DNA of 64,000 bases from Flavitalea plasmicola (lineage in GTDB: Bacteria > Bacteroidota > Bacteroidia > Chitinophagales > Chitinophagaceae), in assembly GCF_030546645.1 (NCBI RefSeq), contig NZ_JAUOTO010000002.1, positions 620,001 to 684,000 of the forward strand. Reading direction: 5' to 3'. The position numbers and the translations under genes are program-made. The notes below the pieces were generated by a model, which was not told the DNA's origin, made no database searches, and saw only the letters and a list, made by a program, of their open reading frames with translations. Of the stretch, positions 15,727 to 24,610 are shown piece by piece (position 1 is the first letter of the stretch; every line of letters starts with the position of its first letter).

Positions 15727-16754
15727 TGCAGGGGTATTTGCAGGGTGATGGCAAACCAGCTTTCTGTCGCCGCGTTGTCGCTGCGATAGCTTCTGGTCGT
15801 TTCCAGCCTATGGGTGCCGGGATAGATCAGGTCCAGTCTTTTTTGAAGGTTGATCAGCCCGATGCCCGGCAGCTTTTCTTCTTCCTGTAACAATGGATTG
15901 TACTTGTTCTTTACAGACACCGAAAGCATTTCGTTCGCTGCAAGGGATATATCGATCCGGATGGCGGGTGCGTCCACCAGTCCTATGCCATGCTTGAAAG
16001 CGTTTTCTACCAGGGGGATCAGCAGCATGGGCTCGATCAGCTGGCCTCCCACGCAATCCGGGGTATCGAACCGTACGGTGACATCGTCCCGGAAGCGCAG
16101 CATTTGCAGGTCTATATATGTCCGCAGGTATTCCAACTCATCTTCCAGCCGGATCTTTTCATGTCCGGTCTCATAGACAGAGTAACGCATCAGCCCGGCC
16201 AGCTCCAGCAAGGCGGGCTCCAGCATCTCCGACCTTTTCCGGGCCATCAGCACCATGCTGTTGAGGACATTCAGCATAAAATGCGGGTTTATCTGGCCTC
16301 TCAGGAAAGAGAGCTCGGTACGGAGATGTTCCGTTTCTTTTGCTTTGCGGGCCTTCTCCAGCCGGGCATTTTCGCGGAAAGCACCCATGCTGGCGCTGGC
16401 CAGGATAAAAAAGAGGATAGCCACTATCCGGCGCAGCACCGTGTGGTAATAATCATGGCCGGGCGGATGGTCATGGAGATAATAGGACAGGGCGGAAATG
16501 AAGGCTGCCGCCAGCGCCCCCAGGGCCACGGCCACGCCGTAGGTCAGGCGCTTCTTCCGGAACAGGTAGGCCGGCATCAGCCAGTAAGAATGCACATAAA
16601 AAAAGCCTATGAAAGGGACGACAGTCCATATCACCTGCAAACTTGTCCAGGACATCTGGCGGGCTTCAGGAGGGCGGGGTCCAATCAGGAGCACGCAGCA
16701 GATCAGCGCCGACCAGATGAAGCAATGGAATAATATCTTATAAAAATTACTCAA
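15723..16754 (-). CDS. LytS/YehU-type sensor histidine kinase
   Basis: 343 residues if the TTG at 16754-16752 is the start. There is no ATG before the first membrane helix, and the TTG overlaps the stop of the DUF4249 gene (TTGAGTAA), a coupling layout matching the other junctions of this operon. The open frame extends to 17030, but that part only mirrors DUF4249 coding sequence. Four membrane helices lie in residues about 5-150 (ILFHCFIWSALICCVLLIG first), then a short coiled coil and the His_kinase domain with the acceptor histidine in GQINPHFMLNVLNSM. The ATP-binding N-box is PLVENAFKHGIG and the G-box GIGLINLQKRL. No large sensor domain, so the signal is probably sensed in the membrane or through a partner. 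Confidence 0.9.
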   Translation of the reverse strand: MSNFYKILFHCFIWSALICCVLLIGPRPPEARQMSWTSLQVIWTVVPFIGFFYVHSYWLMPAYLFRKKRLTYGVAVALGALAAAFISALSYYLHDHPPGHDYYHTVLRRIVAILFFILASASMGAFRENARLEKARKAKETEHLRTELSFLRGQINPHFMLNVLNSMVLMARKRSEMLEPALLELAGLMRYSVYETGHEKIRLEDELEYLRTYIDLQMLRFRDDVTVRFDTPDCVGGQLIEPMLLIPLVENAFKHGIGLVDAPAIRIDISLAANEMLSVSVKNKYNPLLQEEEKLPGIGLINLQKRLDLIYPGTHRLETTRSYRSDNAATESWFAITLQIPLQ

Positions 16755-17544
16755 TATGCACCTTGGTTTTTCCGGAGCGGAACGTATGCGCGCTGAAGTA
16801 CCCCAGGGCCCCGTTGCTGATGTTGGATACCGGGTTGGCGGGGGAAGCCGCTGTATTGAAAGCCCCTCCCCTTCCTCCGGCCTCATCCAGCTGGTTGAAA
16901 TAATTGAATACGGGCTCGTCGATGCAATACATCTGTACTTCCAGGGAATCGCCTTCATGCAGGGTCTCGTCGGAATTGCGCAGGTCCCGGCTGAAATATC
17001 TTCCATCTGAGAGGCGGTCGTCAAAAACAAAGATATCCTTTGTTACCAGCAATCCGTTGAGGTATTCGTTGAACAAGTAGTAATTTTTTATGCCGGGGGG
17101 GTCCTGGAAGTTCGGCACTGCACGGATGTTCTTATTGCCAAAAGCGCCCGCTTTGCGGAAAGTGATGGAATCGAGGACCACCGGATAAGGCATGGTGGAG
17201 GTCGCCGTATACAAGCTGTCCAGCAGCTGCACTGACATTGTATAGGTGTTGCCGGGCTTGCCCTGCAGCGACTGTGTGGCGTACACGCCTGGAGAGGACT
17301 CGGTGAGGCTGTCGGCATGGCCTTCATTGTCGCTGATCTTTATACTTGCACCGCTGACGGCAGGGAAGCTATTCTCCGACCCAAAGCTAACGCTTTGATT
17401 GATCTTTACTATATAGGGACCACTGGCATCTGTGATCTCGCCCTGGATGACGATGTGGGGACCGGCGTCGTCCAGGTTGAGTTTGACTTCTTTCTTACAG
17501 GAGTACAGGCTGATGGAGGCGAGTACGAGCAGGATCGGTCGCAT
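16747..17544 (-). CDS. DUF4249 lipoprotein
   Basis: 265 residues with a lipoprotein signal (MRPILLVLASISLYSCKKE, lipid cysteine at 16). The mature N-terminus PHIVIQGEITDASGPYIVKI and the domain that follows (SGASIKISDNEGHAD, YTMSVQLLDSLYTATSTMP) are typical of DUF4249, a Bacteroidota family with an Ig-like fold nearly always encoded next to a TonB receptor. Here it follows the receptor by 2 bases and precedes a kinase. By position it is an outer-membrane-anchored accessory of the receptor, analogous to but unrelated to SusD. That role is inference; the family has no established biochemical function known to me. Confidence 0.9.
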   Translation of the reverse strand: MRPILLVLASISLYSCKKEVKLNLDDAGPHIVIQGEITDASGPYIVKINQSVSFGSENSFPAVSGASIKISDNEGHADSLTESSPGVYATQSLQGKPGNTYTMSVQLLDSLYTATSTMPYPVVLDSITFRKAGAFGNKNIRAVPNFQDPPGIKNYYLFNEYLNGLLVTKDIFVFDDRLSDGRYFSRDLRNSDETLHEGDSLEVQMYCIDEPVFNYFNQLDEAGGRGGAFNTAASPANPVSNISNGALGYFSAHTFRSGKTKVHIE

Positions 17545-17546
17545 GC

Positions 17547-19871
17547 TTAAAATTTGAAGTTATAGGTAACGGAAGGCACCCAGCGGAAGAGGGCGTATTG
17601 CAGGGCGCGGGTCCTGGATGGATTGTCCGGGTCCTGTTCGAAGGTGATGCTGTAAGGGTTCTCCCTTCCGTAAAGGTTATAGATGGAAAAATTCCAGTTG
17701 CTGTCGAACTTCTTCGTCTTCTTACCCTGCAGCGTAGCGCCGACATCCAGCCTGTGATAAGCCGGCATGCGATAGGTATTCCGTTGGGAATAGAGGAAGG
17801 CGATCTGGCCATTGACCTCGTACTTACCGGTGGGCCAGGTGACTGCGTTGCCGCTGTAATACGTGAAGTCTGCGGAGAGGGTCCATTTTTTACCGGCCTT
17901 GTAAATACCGACGATCGAAAGGTTATGGGTCCTGTCCTGGTTGGCCGGGAAGTAACTGCCATTATTTATCTCGCTGAACTGACGCTCTGTACGGGAAAGC
18001 GTATAGCTCACCCAGCCATTGAACTTTCCGTATTTCTTCTTGAAGAACAGTTCCCAGCCATAGGCCCTGCCTTTGCCGAATACCACCTGGGACTCTACAT
18101 TCTCATTGGCTATCAGCTGCGCTCCATTTTTATAATCTATCTGGTTCTTCAGGTCGCGGTAGTAGAGTTCCGAAGAGAGCTCGTATTGGTTGTCGTGGAA
18201 GTTGCGGTAGTAGCCGGCGGAGACCTGGTCAGCCAGCTCCGGCCTTACATTATTGCTGCTGGGTATCCAGACGTCCGTGGGATTGGCGGAAGTGGAGTTG
18301 GACAGCAGGTGCAGATTCTGGGTTGTCCGCGTATAGGCCACCTTGATGGAGCTGCCGGCCGTGAGCTTGTAGCTGGCGGAGAACCGGGGCTCCAGGTTGA
18401 AATAACTTTTCACTACTTTTCCCGAGGCATAAGTGAAAGTATCCACGGCGTTGCCAGCCTTGTCATAGGCGTAGAAGTCACCCGGCCCCATGATGGTGAA
18501 AGCGGTAGCCCGGAGGCCATAGTTGATGTTGAGCCGGCGGGAGAGCGAAAGGTCATGGGAGAAATAGGCCGAGCTTTCCAGCGCATGTTTGTCCTGCAGG
18601 TGCAGGGGGTTGAAGCTGGAAGTTTCCGACGCCGAGATCACGCCGGGGGAAGTGGTATGTTGGATGACATCGATGCCGAAATTCACTTTGTTGCTGGCAT
18701 TGGCATAATACTGCATGTCTTCCTTAAAGTGCAGGTCTTTTATATAGGAGGTAATGCCGATGTTATTATTTCCTGAATTGATCCTGATGTCATAATTGTA
18801 TTTACTATAGATCAGCGACGTGTTGGAGAAAAGCCGGCTGTTGAAAATATGGTTCCAGCGAAGGGTACCCGTTACATTGCCGTAGTCGATACCGAAAGTA
18901 TTGCCGAAACCAAGGTTATCCTTTCCGAAATAACCGGAAAAGTAGATATGGTCTTTGGCGCCGACGCGAATATTCGCTTTGGCGTTGATGTCATAGAAAT
19001 AAAGGCTATTCTGATTGGTCGAAGTGTCCTTTGACAGTTTGAGGAAAACGTCCGCATAGGTCCTGCGGGCGCTGACGATGAAGGAGCTTTTATCTTTTTC
19101 AATCGGTCCCTCTATATTCAGGCGGGACGAGATGAGTCCGATGCCGCCACTCGCATGGAATTCCTTGTTGTTGCCATCATTCATTTTTACGTCCAGGACC
19201 GAGGAGAGGCGGCCGCCGTATTCGGCGGGGGTCGCTCCTTTATAAAGGGTGACGTCCTTGATGGCGTCGGAATTGAAAGTGGAGAAAAAACCCAGTAAAT
19301 GGGAAGGGTTATAAACGGTGGCTTCGTCCAGAAGGATAAGATTCTGGTCCGTGTTGCCGCCCCTTACAAAGAAACCGCTGTTGCCGTCCCCCGCCGACTG
19401 GACGCCAGGCAGGAGCTGCAGTGTCTTCAGAATATCTTTTTCGCCGAAGAGCACGGGCAGGTCTTTAATTTCACTGATAGACAGCTTCTGTACGCCCATC
19501 AGAGGTTTTGTGACATTGTTGTTCCTGCCGGCAGTGACTATCGCCTCCTGCAATTGCCGGCTGCCGGCATCCAGTGTAATGGAAATGGATGTGTCCTTTG
19601 CGAGGTCTACGGCGATACTGTCACTGGTGTAACCGGAGAAGCTCACTACCAGGGTATAACGACCGGGGAAAGCGCTGATGCTGTAAAAACCGTAGGAATT
19701 GCTGACAACAGCTGCATAGGGTATTTCCATCAACATGACGCTGGCCCCGATCAGCGTCTCTCCCGACTGTCTGTCCCGGATGGTGCCGCTGACGACATGC
19801 CGCCCCTGGGCCGAGGCCATCACCGGAAGAAGCCATATATATAGAAAAAAAACGAATCTTTTCGGCTGCAT
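17547..19871 (-). CDS. TonB-dependent receptor with N-terminal carboxypeptidase-regulatory-like domain
   Basis: 774 residues from the ATG at 19871-19869, which begins a signal peptide (MQPKRFVFFLYIWLLPVMAS, then AQG). The frame runs 33 codons further upstream without features. Domains: CarboxypepD_reg-like beta-sandwich (HVVSGTIRDRQSGETLIGAS), plug domain (VLFGEKDILKTLQLLPGVQS and GGNTDQNLILLDEATVYNP) and the 22-strand barrel ending in a typical aromatic strand (VPSVTYNFKF). No STN domain, unlike the receptor at the window start, so it is not of the FecR-signalling class. It is the first gene of a compact operon with DUF4249, a histidine kinase and a LytTR regulator. Substrate unknown. Confidence 0.93.
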   Translation of the reverse strand: MQPKRFVFFLYIWLLPVMASAQGRHVVSGTIRDRQSGETLIGASVMLMEIPYAAVVSNSYGFYSISAFPGRYTLVVSFSGYTSDSIAVDLAKDTSISITLDAGSRQLQEAIVTAGRNNNVTKPLMGVQKLSISEIKDLPVLFGEKDILKTLQLLPGVQSAGDGNSGFFVRGGNTDQNLILLDEATVYNPSHLLGFFSTFNSDAIKDVTLYKGATPAEYGGRLSSVLDVKMNDGNNKEFHASGGIGLISSRLNIEGPIEKDKSSFIVSARRTYADVFLKLSKDTSTNQNSLYFYDINAKANIRVGAKDHIYFSGYFGKDNLGFGNTFGIDYGNVTGTLRWNHIFNSRLFSNTSLIYSKYNYDIRINSGNNNIGITSYIKDLHFKEDMQYYANASNKVNFGIDVIQHTTSPGVISASETSSFNPLHLQDKHALESSAYFSHDLSLSRRLNINYGLRATAFTIMGPGDFYAYDKAGNAVDTFTYASGKVVKSYFNLEPRFSASYKLTAGSSIKVAYTRTTQNLHLLSNSTSANPTDVWIPSSNNVRPELADQVSAGYYRNFHDNQYELSSELYYRDLKNQIDYKNGAQLIANENVESQVVFGKGRAYGWELFFKKKYGKFNGWVSYTLSRTERQFSEINNGSYFPANQDRTHNLSIVGIYKAGKKWTLSADFTYYSGNAVTWPTGKYEVNGQIAFLYSQRNTYRMPAYHRLDVGATLQGKKTKKFDSNWNFSIYNLYGRENPYSITFEQDPDNPSRTRALQYALFRWVPSVTYNFKF

Positions 19872-19996
19872 TGATAGGAAGATTTTGTTTGGCGGTACAA
19901 GGATAGCGAGGGCTTCTGTTAAAAAAAAGTTATCGGGGACAAGATACGCGAAAATGGTGGCAAGAAGCATGGCCGGGCATTTGCTATACTAAAGCT

Positions 19997-21856
19997 ATGA
20001 ACTACCAGCCAATTGAAAATTACGGCGTTATAGGCGACCTGGGCACGGTGGCGCTGGTAAGCCTGGAGGGGTCCGTCGACTTCATGTGTTTCCCCGATTT
20101 CGATTCCCCCAGTGTATTTGCCGCCCTGCTGGACTACGACAAAGGTGGGTTCTTTTGCATCAGGCCTCAGTTCAAGCAGATGCGGAACAAGCAGCTGTAT
20201 CTTCCCGACACCAATGTATTGCTAACCCGTTTCCTTTCCACTGACGGTGTAGGGGAAATTACGGATTTCATGCCTGTGAGCGGTGAGCCCAATGGCGAAA
20301 AGAAACTGGTGCGAAGGGTCACGACGATCCGTGGAGAAGTAACCTGGTGGCTGCAGTGCAGGCCCCGGTTCAACTACGGGAAGGACAAACATAAGGCCAC
20401 GCAGGAGGGACCGAACGAGGTCTGTTTCAGTCCTGACGGAAATAAGAGCCCACGCCTGCGGCTGCGGTCCAATCTTCCTATCAGGATCGAGGAAAATGAC
20501 GCTGTGATATCATTCAAGCTATCGGCCAATCAAACGGCCGATTTTATCCTGGAAGATGCGGGCGATGGAAAGGGAGAAGGAACTGCGGTGGACGCCCTGA
20601 CCACCGAATATCTTTTCCGGACGGTGAATTACTGGAAAGACTGGATCTCCCACAGCGTCTACAACGGGAGGTGGATGGAGGCAGTCAACAGGAGCGCATT
20701 GGTCTTAAAGCTGCTGACCTCGTCCAAATATGGTTCCATTATTGCGGCGCCTACTTTCAGCCTGCCGGAGCATATCGGCGGGGATAGGAACTGGGACTAC
20801 CGGTACACCTGGATACGGGATGCGTCATTCACCGTTTATTCGTTCTTACGATTGGGCTATGTCAAGGAGGCAGGCGCGTTCATGGGCTGGATGGAAAAGA
20901 TCTGCCGGGACGTCGGGGAAAACGACCGGCTGGGCATTATGTATTCGGTCAATGGCGATGCCCCGCTGCGGGAATACGAACTGGATAACCTGGAAGGCTA
21001 TATGGGTTCTTCTCCCGTACGGGTGGGCAATGACGCCTATGGTCAGCTGCAGCTGGACATTTATGGAGAGCTGATGGATTCCGTTTATCTCTTCAACAAG
21101 CATGGGGAGCCCGTCTCTTATGATTTCTGGAAGGACCTGGAAAAACAAATGGACTGGCTGGCCGGCAACTGGAACCAGCCGGACGATGGGATCTGGGAGG
21201 TCAGGGGCGGGAAGAATAATTTCCTCTGTTCCCGGCTGGCCTGCTGGGTGGCGCTGGACAGGGCGATCAAGATCGCGGAGGCGCGCAGCTTTCCCACGAA
21301 TGGGCATTGGCGGACCGAAAGAGATAAAATATACCACAGCGTTTATGCGGATTTCTGGGATGACGAAAAGAAAGCCTTCATGCAATTCCCCGGCTCGGCT
21401 ACGGTGGATGCTTCCAGTCTGCTGATGCCGCTGTTCCGCTTTATCAGCCCCAAGGACCCCCGCTGGCTGTCCACGCTGGAAAGGATCGAAAAAGAGCTGG
21501 TGACGGATTCGCTGGTCTACCGTTACAGGCCGGAGATCGCGTCCCCGGATGGGATGATCAGTCATGAGGGTACCTTCTCCATGTGCACCTTCTGGTATGT
21601 GGAATGTCTCTCCCGTGCCGGGCAGTTGGAAAAGGCCCGCTTCTATTTTGAAAAGATGCTGGGCTATGCGAATCACCTGGGGTTGTACTCTGAGCAACTG
21701 GGCTTCGAAGGGCAGCATCTCGGCAATTTCCCGCAGGCTTTTACCCATCTCGGGCTTATCAGCGCCGCGCATAACCTGAACAAGCAGCTGAATGACAACC
21801 GGAATAAAAATGTGGACGGCGTTTACAAAGGTTTTCCGGGAGATCCAAATGAGTGA
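19997..21856 (+). CDS. Glycoside hydrolase family 15 protein (glucoamylase / trehalase-like)
   Basis: 619 residues without a signal peptide, hence cytoplasmic. The N-terminal trehalase-like beta domain begins YQPIENYGVIGDLGTVALVS and VDFMCFPDFDSPSVFAALLD. The (alpha/alpha)6 barrel has ERIGGDRNWDYRYTWIRD-like residues at about 255-272 (EHIGGDRNWDYRYTWIRDAS) and the C-terminal catalytic-glutamate region EQLGFEGQHLGNFPQAFTHL. This branch of GH15 includes bacterial glucoamylases, glucodextranases and trehalases; which alpha-glucoside is cleaved cannot be decided here. It is divergent from the receptor operon and followed 21 bases later by a DUF481-like barrel gene. Confidence 0.93.
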   Translation: MNYQPIENYGVIGDLGTVALVSLEGSVDFMCFPDFDSPSVFAALLDYDKGGFFCIRPQFKQMRNKQLYLPDTNVLLTRFLSTDGVGEITDFMPVSGEPNGEKKLVRRVTTIRGEVTWWLQCRPRFNYGKDKHKATQEGPNEVCFSPDGNKSPRLRLRSNLPIRIEENDAVISFKLSANQTADFILEDAGDGKGEGTAVDALTTEYLFRTVNYWKDWISHSVYNGRWMEAVNRSALVLKLLTSSKYGSIIAAPTFSLPEHIGGDRNWDYRYTWIRDASFTVYSFLRLGYVKEAGAFMGWMEKICRDVGENDRLGIMYSVNGDAPLREYELDNLEGYMGSSPVRVGNDAYGQLQLDIYGELMDSVYLFNKHGEPVSYDFWKDLEKQMDWLAGNWNQPDDGIWEVRGGKNNFLCSRLACWVALDRAIKIAEARSFPTNGHWRTERDKIYHSVYADFWDDEKKAFMQFPGSATVDASSLLMPLFRFISPKDPRWLSTLERIEKELVTDSLVYRYRPEIASPDGMISHEGTFSMCTFWYVECLSRAGQLEKARFYFEKMLGYANHLGLYSEQLGFEGQHLGNFPQAFTHLGLISAAHNLNKQLNDNRNKNVDGVYKGFPGDPNE

Positions 21857-21877
21857 TTTTGTATTACATTTGGATAC

Positions 21878-22669
21878 ATGAACGAGAAACTGCTTTTAGG
21901 ATGGCTGCTTGTCCTATTGTCCTTTTCCCTCAAAGGGCAGATACTGAATATCGATAAGACCGATACGGCGGACTATGTAAGGCAGACCCGGGCTTCCTTC
22001 AATCTCAATTCCGGGCTGGAGATCGACCAGCAAAAGCAGACCCTTTATGACGCTACGAACACCGCCGAGATGATGCTCCAGGAGTATAAGGAATTGTTTA
22101 TCCTGGCAGCCAGCTACCGCTTCACCTACAATGGCCCCGACGACATCCTCAATGCAGGCTATATTCACCTGCGTTACCGGCACAATTATAAGGACAGGAT
22201 CCAGGCTGAGCCATTCGCACAATATCAATGGGACAATAAGCGCGGGATACGCTATCGGGCCCTGGGTGGCATCAATGCCCGATATAACTTCTGGAAGGGG
22301 GACGGGTTCGATCTCAACTGTGGCGTAGGCCCCATGTATGAAACGGAAAAATGGGACTATACGGCGGTGGATTCCGCGAAGATCCCTGTGAATGCCCTTC
22401 CCGTCGTGAACCGTCTGATCAAGCTCAACTCCTATGTCCGACTGGATTGGAAGATCACTGCCAACAGCGATGTAACTTTCAATGTCTTTTTGCAGACAAG
22501 ACCGGACAGGTTTCAGCCGCGCATCGCTCCCCATGCGCAATGGGATATCAAGGCAGGCAAGCATGTAGGGTTTTCCATTGCTTTTACAGGGCTTTATGAT
22601 ACGCGGCCGGTGGTGCCTATCGAGAAGTTCTATTACAGTCTCAGCAATAGTCTGTTGCTGAGCTTTTGA
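21878..22669 (+). CDS. DUF481-like outer-membrane beta-barrel protein
   Basis: 263 residues with a signal peptide (MNEKLLLGWLLVLLSFSLKG). The mature protein has repeated amphipathic strands typical of DUF481 salt-induced barrel proteins: FNLNSGLEIDQQKQTLYDAT, GYIHLRYRHNYKDRIQAEPF, YRALGGINARYNFWKGD, FDLNCGVGPMYETEKW, and a closing strand FYYSLSNSLLLSF. It lies 21 bases after the GH15 gene and is probably co-transcribed, although a cytoplasmic GH15 and an outer-membrane barrel make no obvious pathway. Function unknown. Confidence 0.8.
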   Translation: MNEKLLLGWLLVLLSFSLKGQILNIDKTDTADYVRQTRASFNLNSGLEIDQQKQTLYDATNTAEMMLQEYKELFILAASYRFTYNGPDDILNAGYIHLRYRHNYKDRIQAEPFAQYQWDNKRGIRYRALGGINARYNFWKGDGFDLNCGVGPMYETEKWDYTAVDSAKIPVNALPVVNRLIKLNSYVRLDWKITANSDVTFNVFLQTRPDRFQPRIAPHAQWDIKAGKHVGFSIAFTGLYDTRPVVPIEKFYYSLSNSLLLSF

Positions 22670-22727
22670 ATTCATCGAACATTTGATCGAATTGGTCGAA
22701 AAACTTTCGTCCTCCTGCGGATAAGAC

Positions 22728-22735
22728 TAGCTTTG
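22728..22735 (+). promoter_or_regulatory. Candidate -7 box of the second kinase/LytTR operon
   Basis: TAGCTTTG matches TAnnTTTG completely and ends 17 bases before the kinase ATG. The -33 element is imperfect (ACTTTCG about 20 bases upstream, no clean TTG). Confidence 0.5.
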
Positions 22736-22752
22736 AAGTACAATAACCCCTT

Positions 22753-23904
22753 ATGGAATACGATAACGACAGGGTCAGGCGGCGGACTAACCAAACCGAG
22801 ATCTTTTACTGGGGCCTTTTCGTCCTGATCTATCCCCTGATCAACAGCGCCTCGATGTTCCCCTCCGATTGGCGGATCTGGCCGGTGTTAATACTGGTGA
22901 GCATGTTCCTGTTCCCTGCCTACCTGCTTTATTCCCGGATCATGGGCACCATTTTTCTCATTCAGCGGCGGCGTTTGAAGGCCGGTCTAATGACGGTGCT
23001 TTCCTTCCTGGTGGTGCAGGTAGTGCAACTGGGGATCCATTCTTTGATCCTGAAGTTTAATCTGAATGCCTTCGAAAGGGCTTACTTTTCCTATTCATGG
23101 AACACCTTGCTACGGGAGAGCTTTTGGACCATCCTGAACATGAGCTTTGCCATGGCCATCTTTTATATCCGCAAGTCCATCGACGAAAAGGAGCTGCTGG
23201 ACAATGTTCAGCGGGACAGCAACTTCTTCAAGCTCCGCTACCTGCGGGCGCAGCTGAACCCGCATTTCCTTTTCAATACTTTGAACAGCATCTATTCGCT
23301 GAGCCTGCAAAGATCGGAGAGGACGCCGGAGGTAGTGGTAAAGCTGGCCGACATCATGCGTTATCTGATCTATGAGTGCAATGAAGAGAAGATCCCGCTG
23401 GACAAAGAGATCGAGTTCATCCGCAATTACATCGACATCGAAAAGATACGTTACAAGGCGGATATACGATTTACCGTGGAGGGCATTACCGCCGGGGTGA
23501 TGATCGAGCCTTTCCTTTTCATCTCCTTCATCGAGAACGGCTTCAAGCATGCGATGGACAACTCGTTTGCCGAGCCATTTATCTACATTACGCTGAAAGT
23601 GGAGCAGGGACAGATCGTGCTGAATGTCATCAACAGCACCAATGCCGACCTGGAGACCCAGGCCAAGCGGAGGATGGCTGGCAAGGGCCTTGCCAACAGC
23701 CGCAGCATCCTGGAGCTGCTGTACCCCGATGCCTACGAGCTGGATATCATCCAGACGGAAAAAGAGGAGAACAGGAACAGCCAGCTGAGGCTCCACAATG
23801 CCCGGGAAAGACTGGAAAGCCTATATCCCGACGCTTTCACCCTCGATGTCCTGTTAAGTAACAGCGCTTTCACCGTATCTTTAATTATAAAAACGGCCGC
23901 TTGA
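22753..23904 (+). CDS. LytS/YehU-type sensor histidine kinase with duplicated C-terminal segment
   Basis: 383 residues: four membrane helices in residues about 17-145, a short linker, then the His_kinase domain with the acceptor histidine near residue 168 (QLNPHFLFNTLNSIYS) and an ATPase domain (N-box SFIENGFKHAMD). The C-terminus is odd. The usual closing unit (helix, LYPD, strand) occurs twice, first as RSILELLYPDAYELDII and again as ARERLESLYPDAFTLDVLL, with a polar linker between. The two copies are diverged in DNA sequence, so the duplication is not recent. The gene overlaps its LytTR regulator by 4 bases. Signal unknown. Confidence 0.93.
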   Translation: MEYDNDRVRRRTNQTEIFYWGLFVLIYPLINSASMFPSDWRIWPVLILVSMFLFPAYLLYSRIMGTIFLIQRRRLKAGLMTVLSFLVVQVVQLGIHSLILKFNLNAFERAYFSYSWNTLLRESFWTILNMSFAMAIFYIRKSIDEKELLDNVQRDSNFFKLRYLRAQLNPHFLFNTLNSIYSLSLQRSERTPEVVVKLADIMRYLIYECNEEKIPLDKEIEFIRNYIDIEKIRYKADIRFTVEGITAGVMIEPFLFISFIENGFKHAMDNSFAEPFIYITLKVEQGQIVLNVINSTNADLETQAKRRMAGKGLANSRSILELLYPDAYELDIIQTEKEENRNSQLRLHNARERLESLYPDAFTLDVLLSNSAFTVSLIIKTAA

Positions 23905-24605
23905 TAAAATGTATCATTGTGGAGGATGAGACCCTGGCGCAGGACGTCATCAAAAGTCATTTGCAGCAGATGGGGCGATGGGAGCTCATAGGCGTTTACC
24001 GCAACGCCCCCGAGGCCGCCGAGGCGTTGCGCACGCACGAGGTCGACGTCATGTTCCTGGACATCCGGCTGCCGGGGATGAGCGGTCTTCATTTCCTCCG
24101 CAGTCTTTCCGACCCTCCCCTGGTCGTGCTGACCACAGCGTATGCGGAATATGCGGTGGAAAGCTATGAGTTCAGCGTGATCGACTATTTGCTGAAGCCT
24201 ATCTCGTTCGAACGGTTTTCCCGGGCGGTGAGCAGGATCGAGGATGGGCGGCTATTTTCCCCGACCAGTAAGGAGGTGGAGAAGCCACAGGGCGACCATA
24301 TCTTCATCAAGTCCAACAGTAAATTTTTCAAGGTCAATTTTTCTGAGATCATTTATGTGCAGGGGATGAAGGATTACCTGAAGATCCATACGCCGGAATA
24401 TGCCCTGGTGACGCATCAGACGATGAATGAGCTGGAGAAGGCCCTGCCTGTGCGTCAGTTCATCCGGGTGCATAAATCCTATATCGTCGCCGTCGCACAT
24501 ATCCGGTCGATCTACGGCAATTCCATCGAGCTGGGGAAGGTGACGATCCCCATTGGCATCAATTACAAGGAGGCTGTCATGGCGCTGGTGGGGCGGCGGC
24601 AATGA
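23901..24605 (+). CDS. LytTR-family response regulator
   Basis: 234 residues: receiver domain with acidic cluster V-E8-D9-E10, phospho-acceptor D54 in VMFLDIRLPGMSG and the lysine in DYLLKPISF, then LytTR domain (HIFIKSNSKFFKVNFSEII, YLKIHTP, IRVHKSYIVAV). The start is a TTG at 23901 overlapping the TGA of the kinase gene; no ATG is available upstream of the conserved IKCIIVEDE strand, so the non-ATG start is well supported. Partner of the kinase at 22753-23904. Convergent with the peptidase gene, with 5 bases between stops. Confidence 0.95.
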   Translation: MIKCIIVEDETLAQDVIKSHLQQMGRWELIGVYRNAPEAAEALRTHEVDVMFLDIRLPGMSGLHFLRSLSDPPLVVLTTAYAEYAVESYEFSVIDYLLKPISFERFSRAVSRIEDGRLFSPTSKEVEKPQGDHIFIKSNSKFFKVNFSEIIYVQGMKDYLKIHTPEYALVTHQTMNELEKALPVRQFIRVHKSYIVAVAHIRSIYGNSIELGKVTIPIGINYKEAVMALVGRRQ

Positions 24606-24610
24606 CAGGC

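Noticed and set aside
16755..17030. Longer N-terminus for the kinase at 15723-16754 (start at 17030)
   Set aside because: The extra 92 codons overlap the DUF4249 gene in another frame and give a Pro/Arg/Ser-rich sequence with no similarity to kinase N-termini.
21865..21872. TACATTTG as a promoter for the DUF481-like gene
   Set aside because: The box ends only five bases before the ATG, so transcription would start inside the gene, and no -33 element is present.
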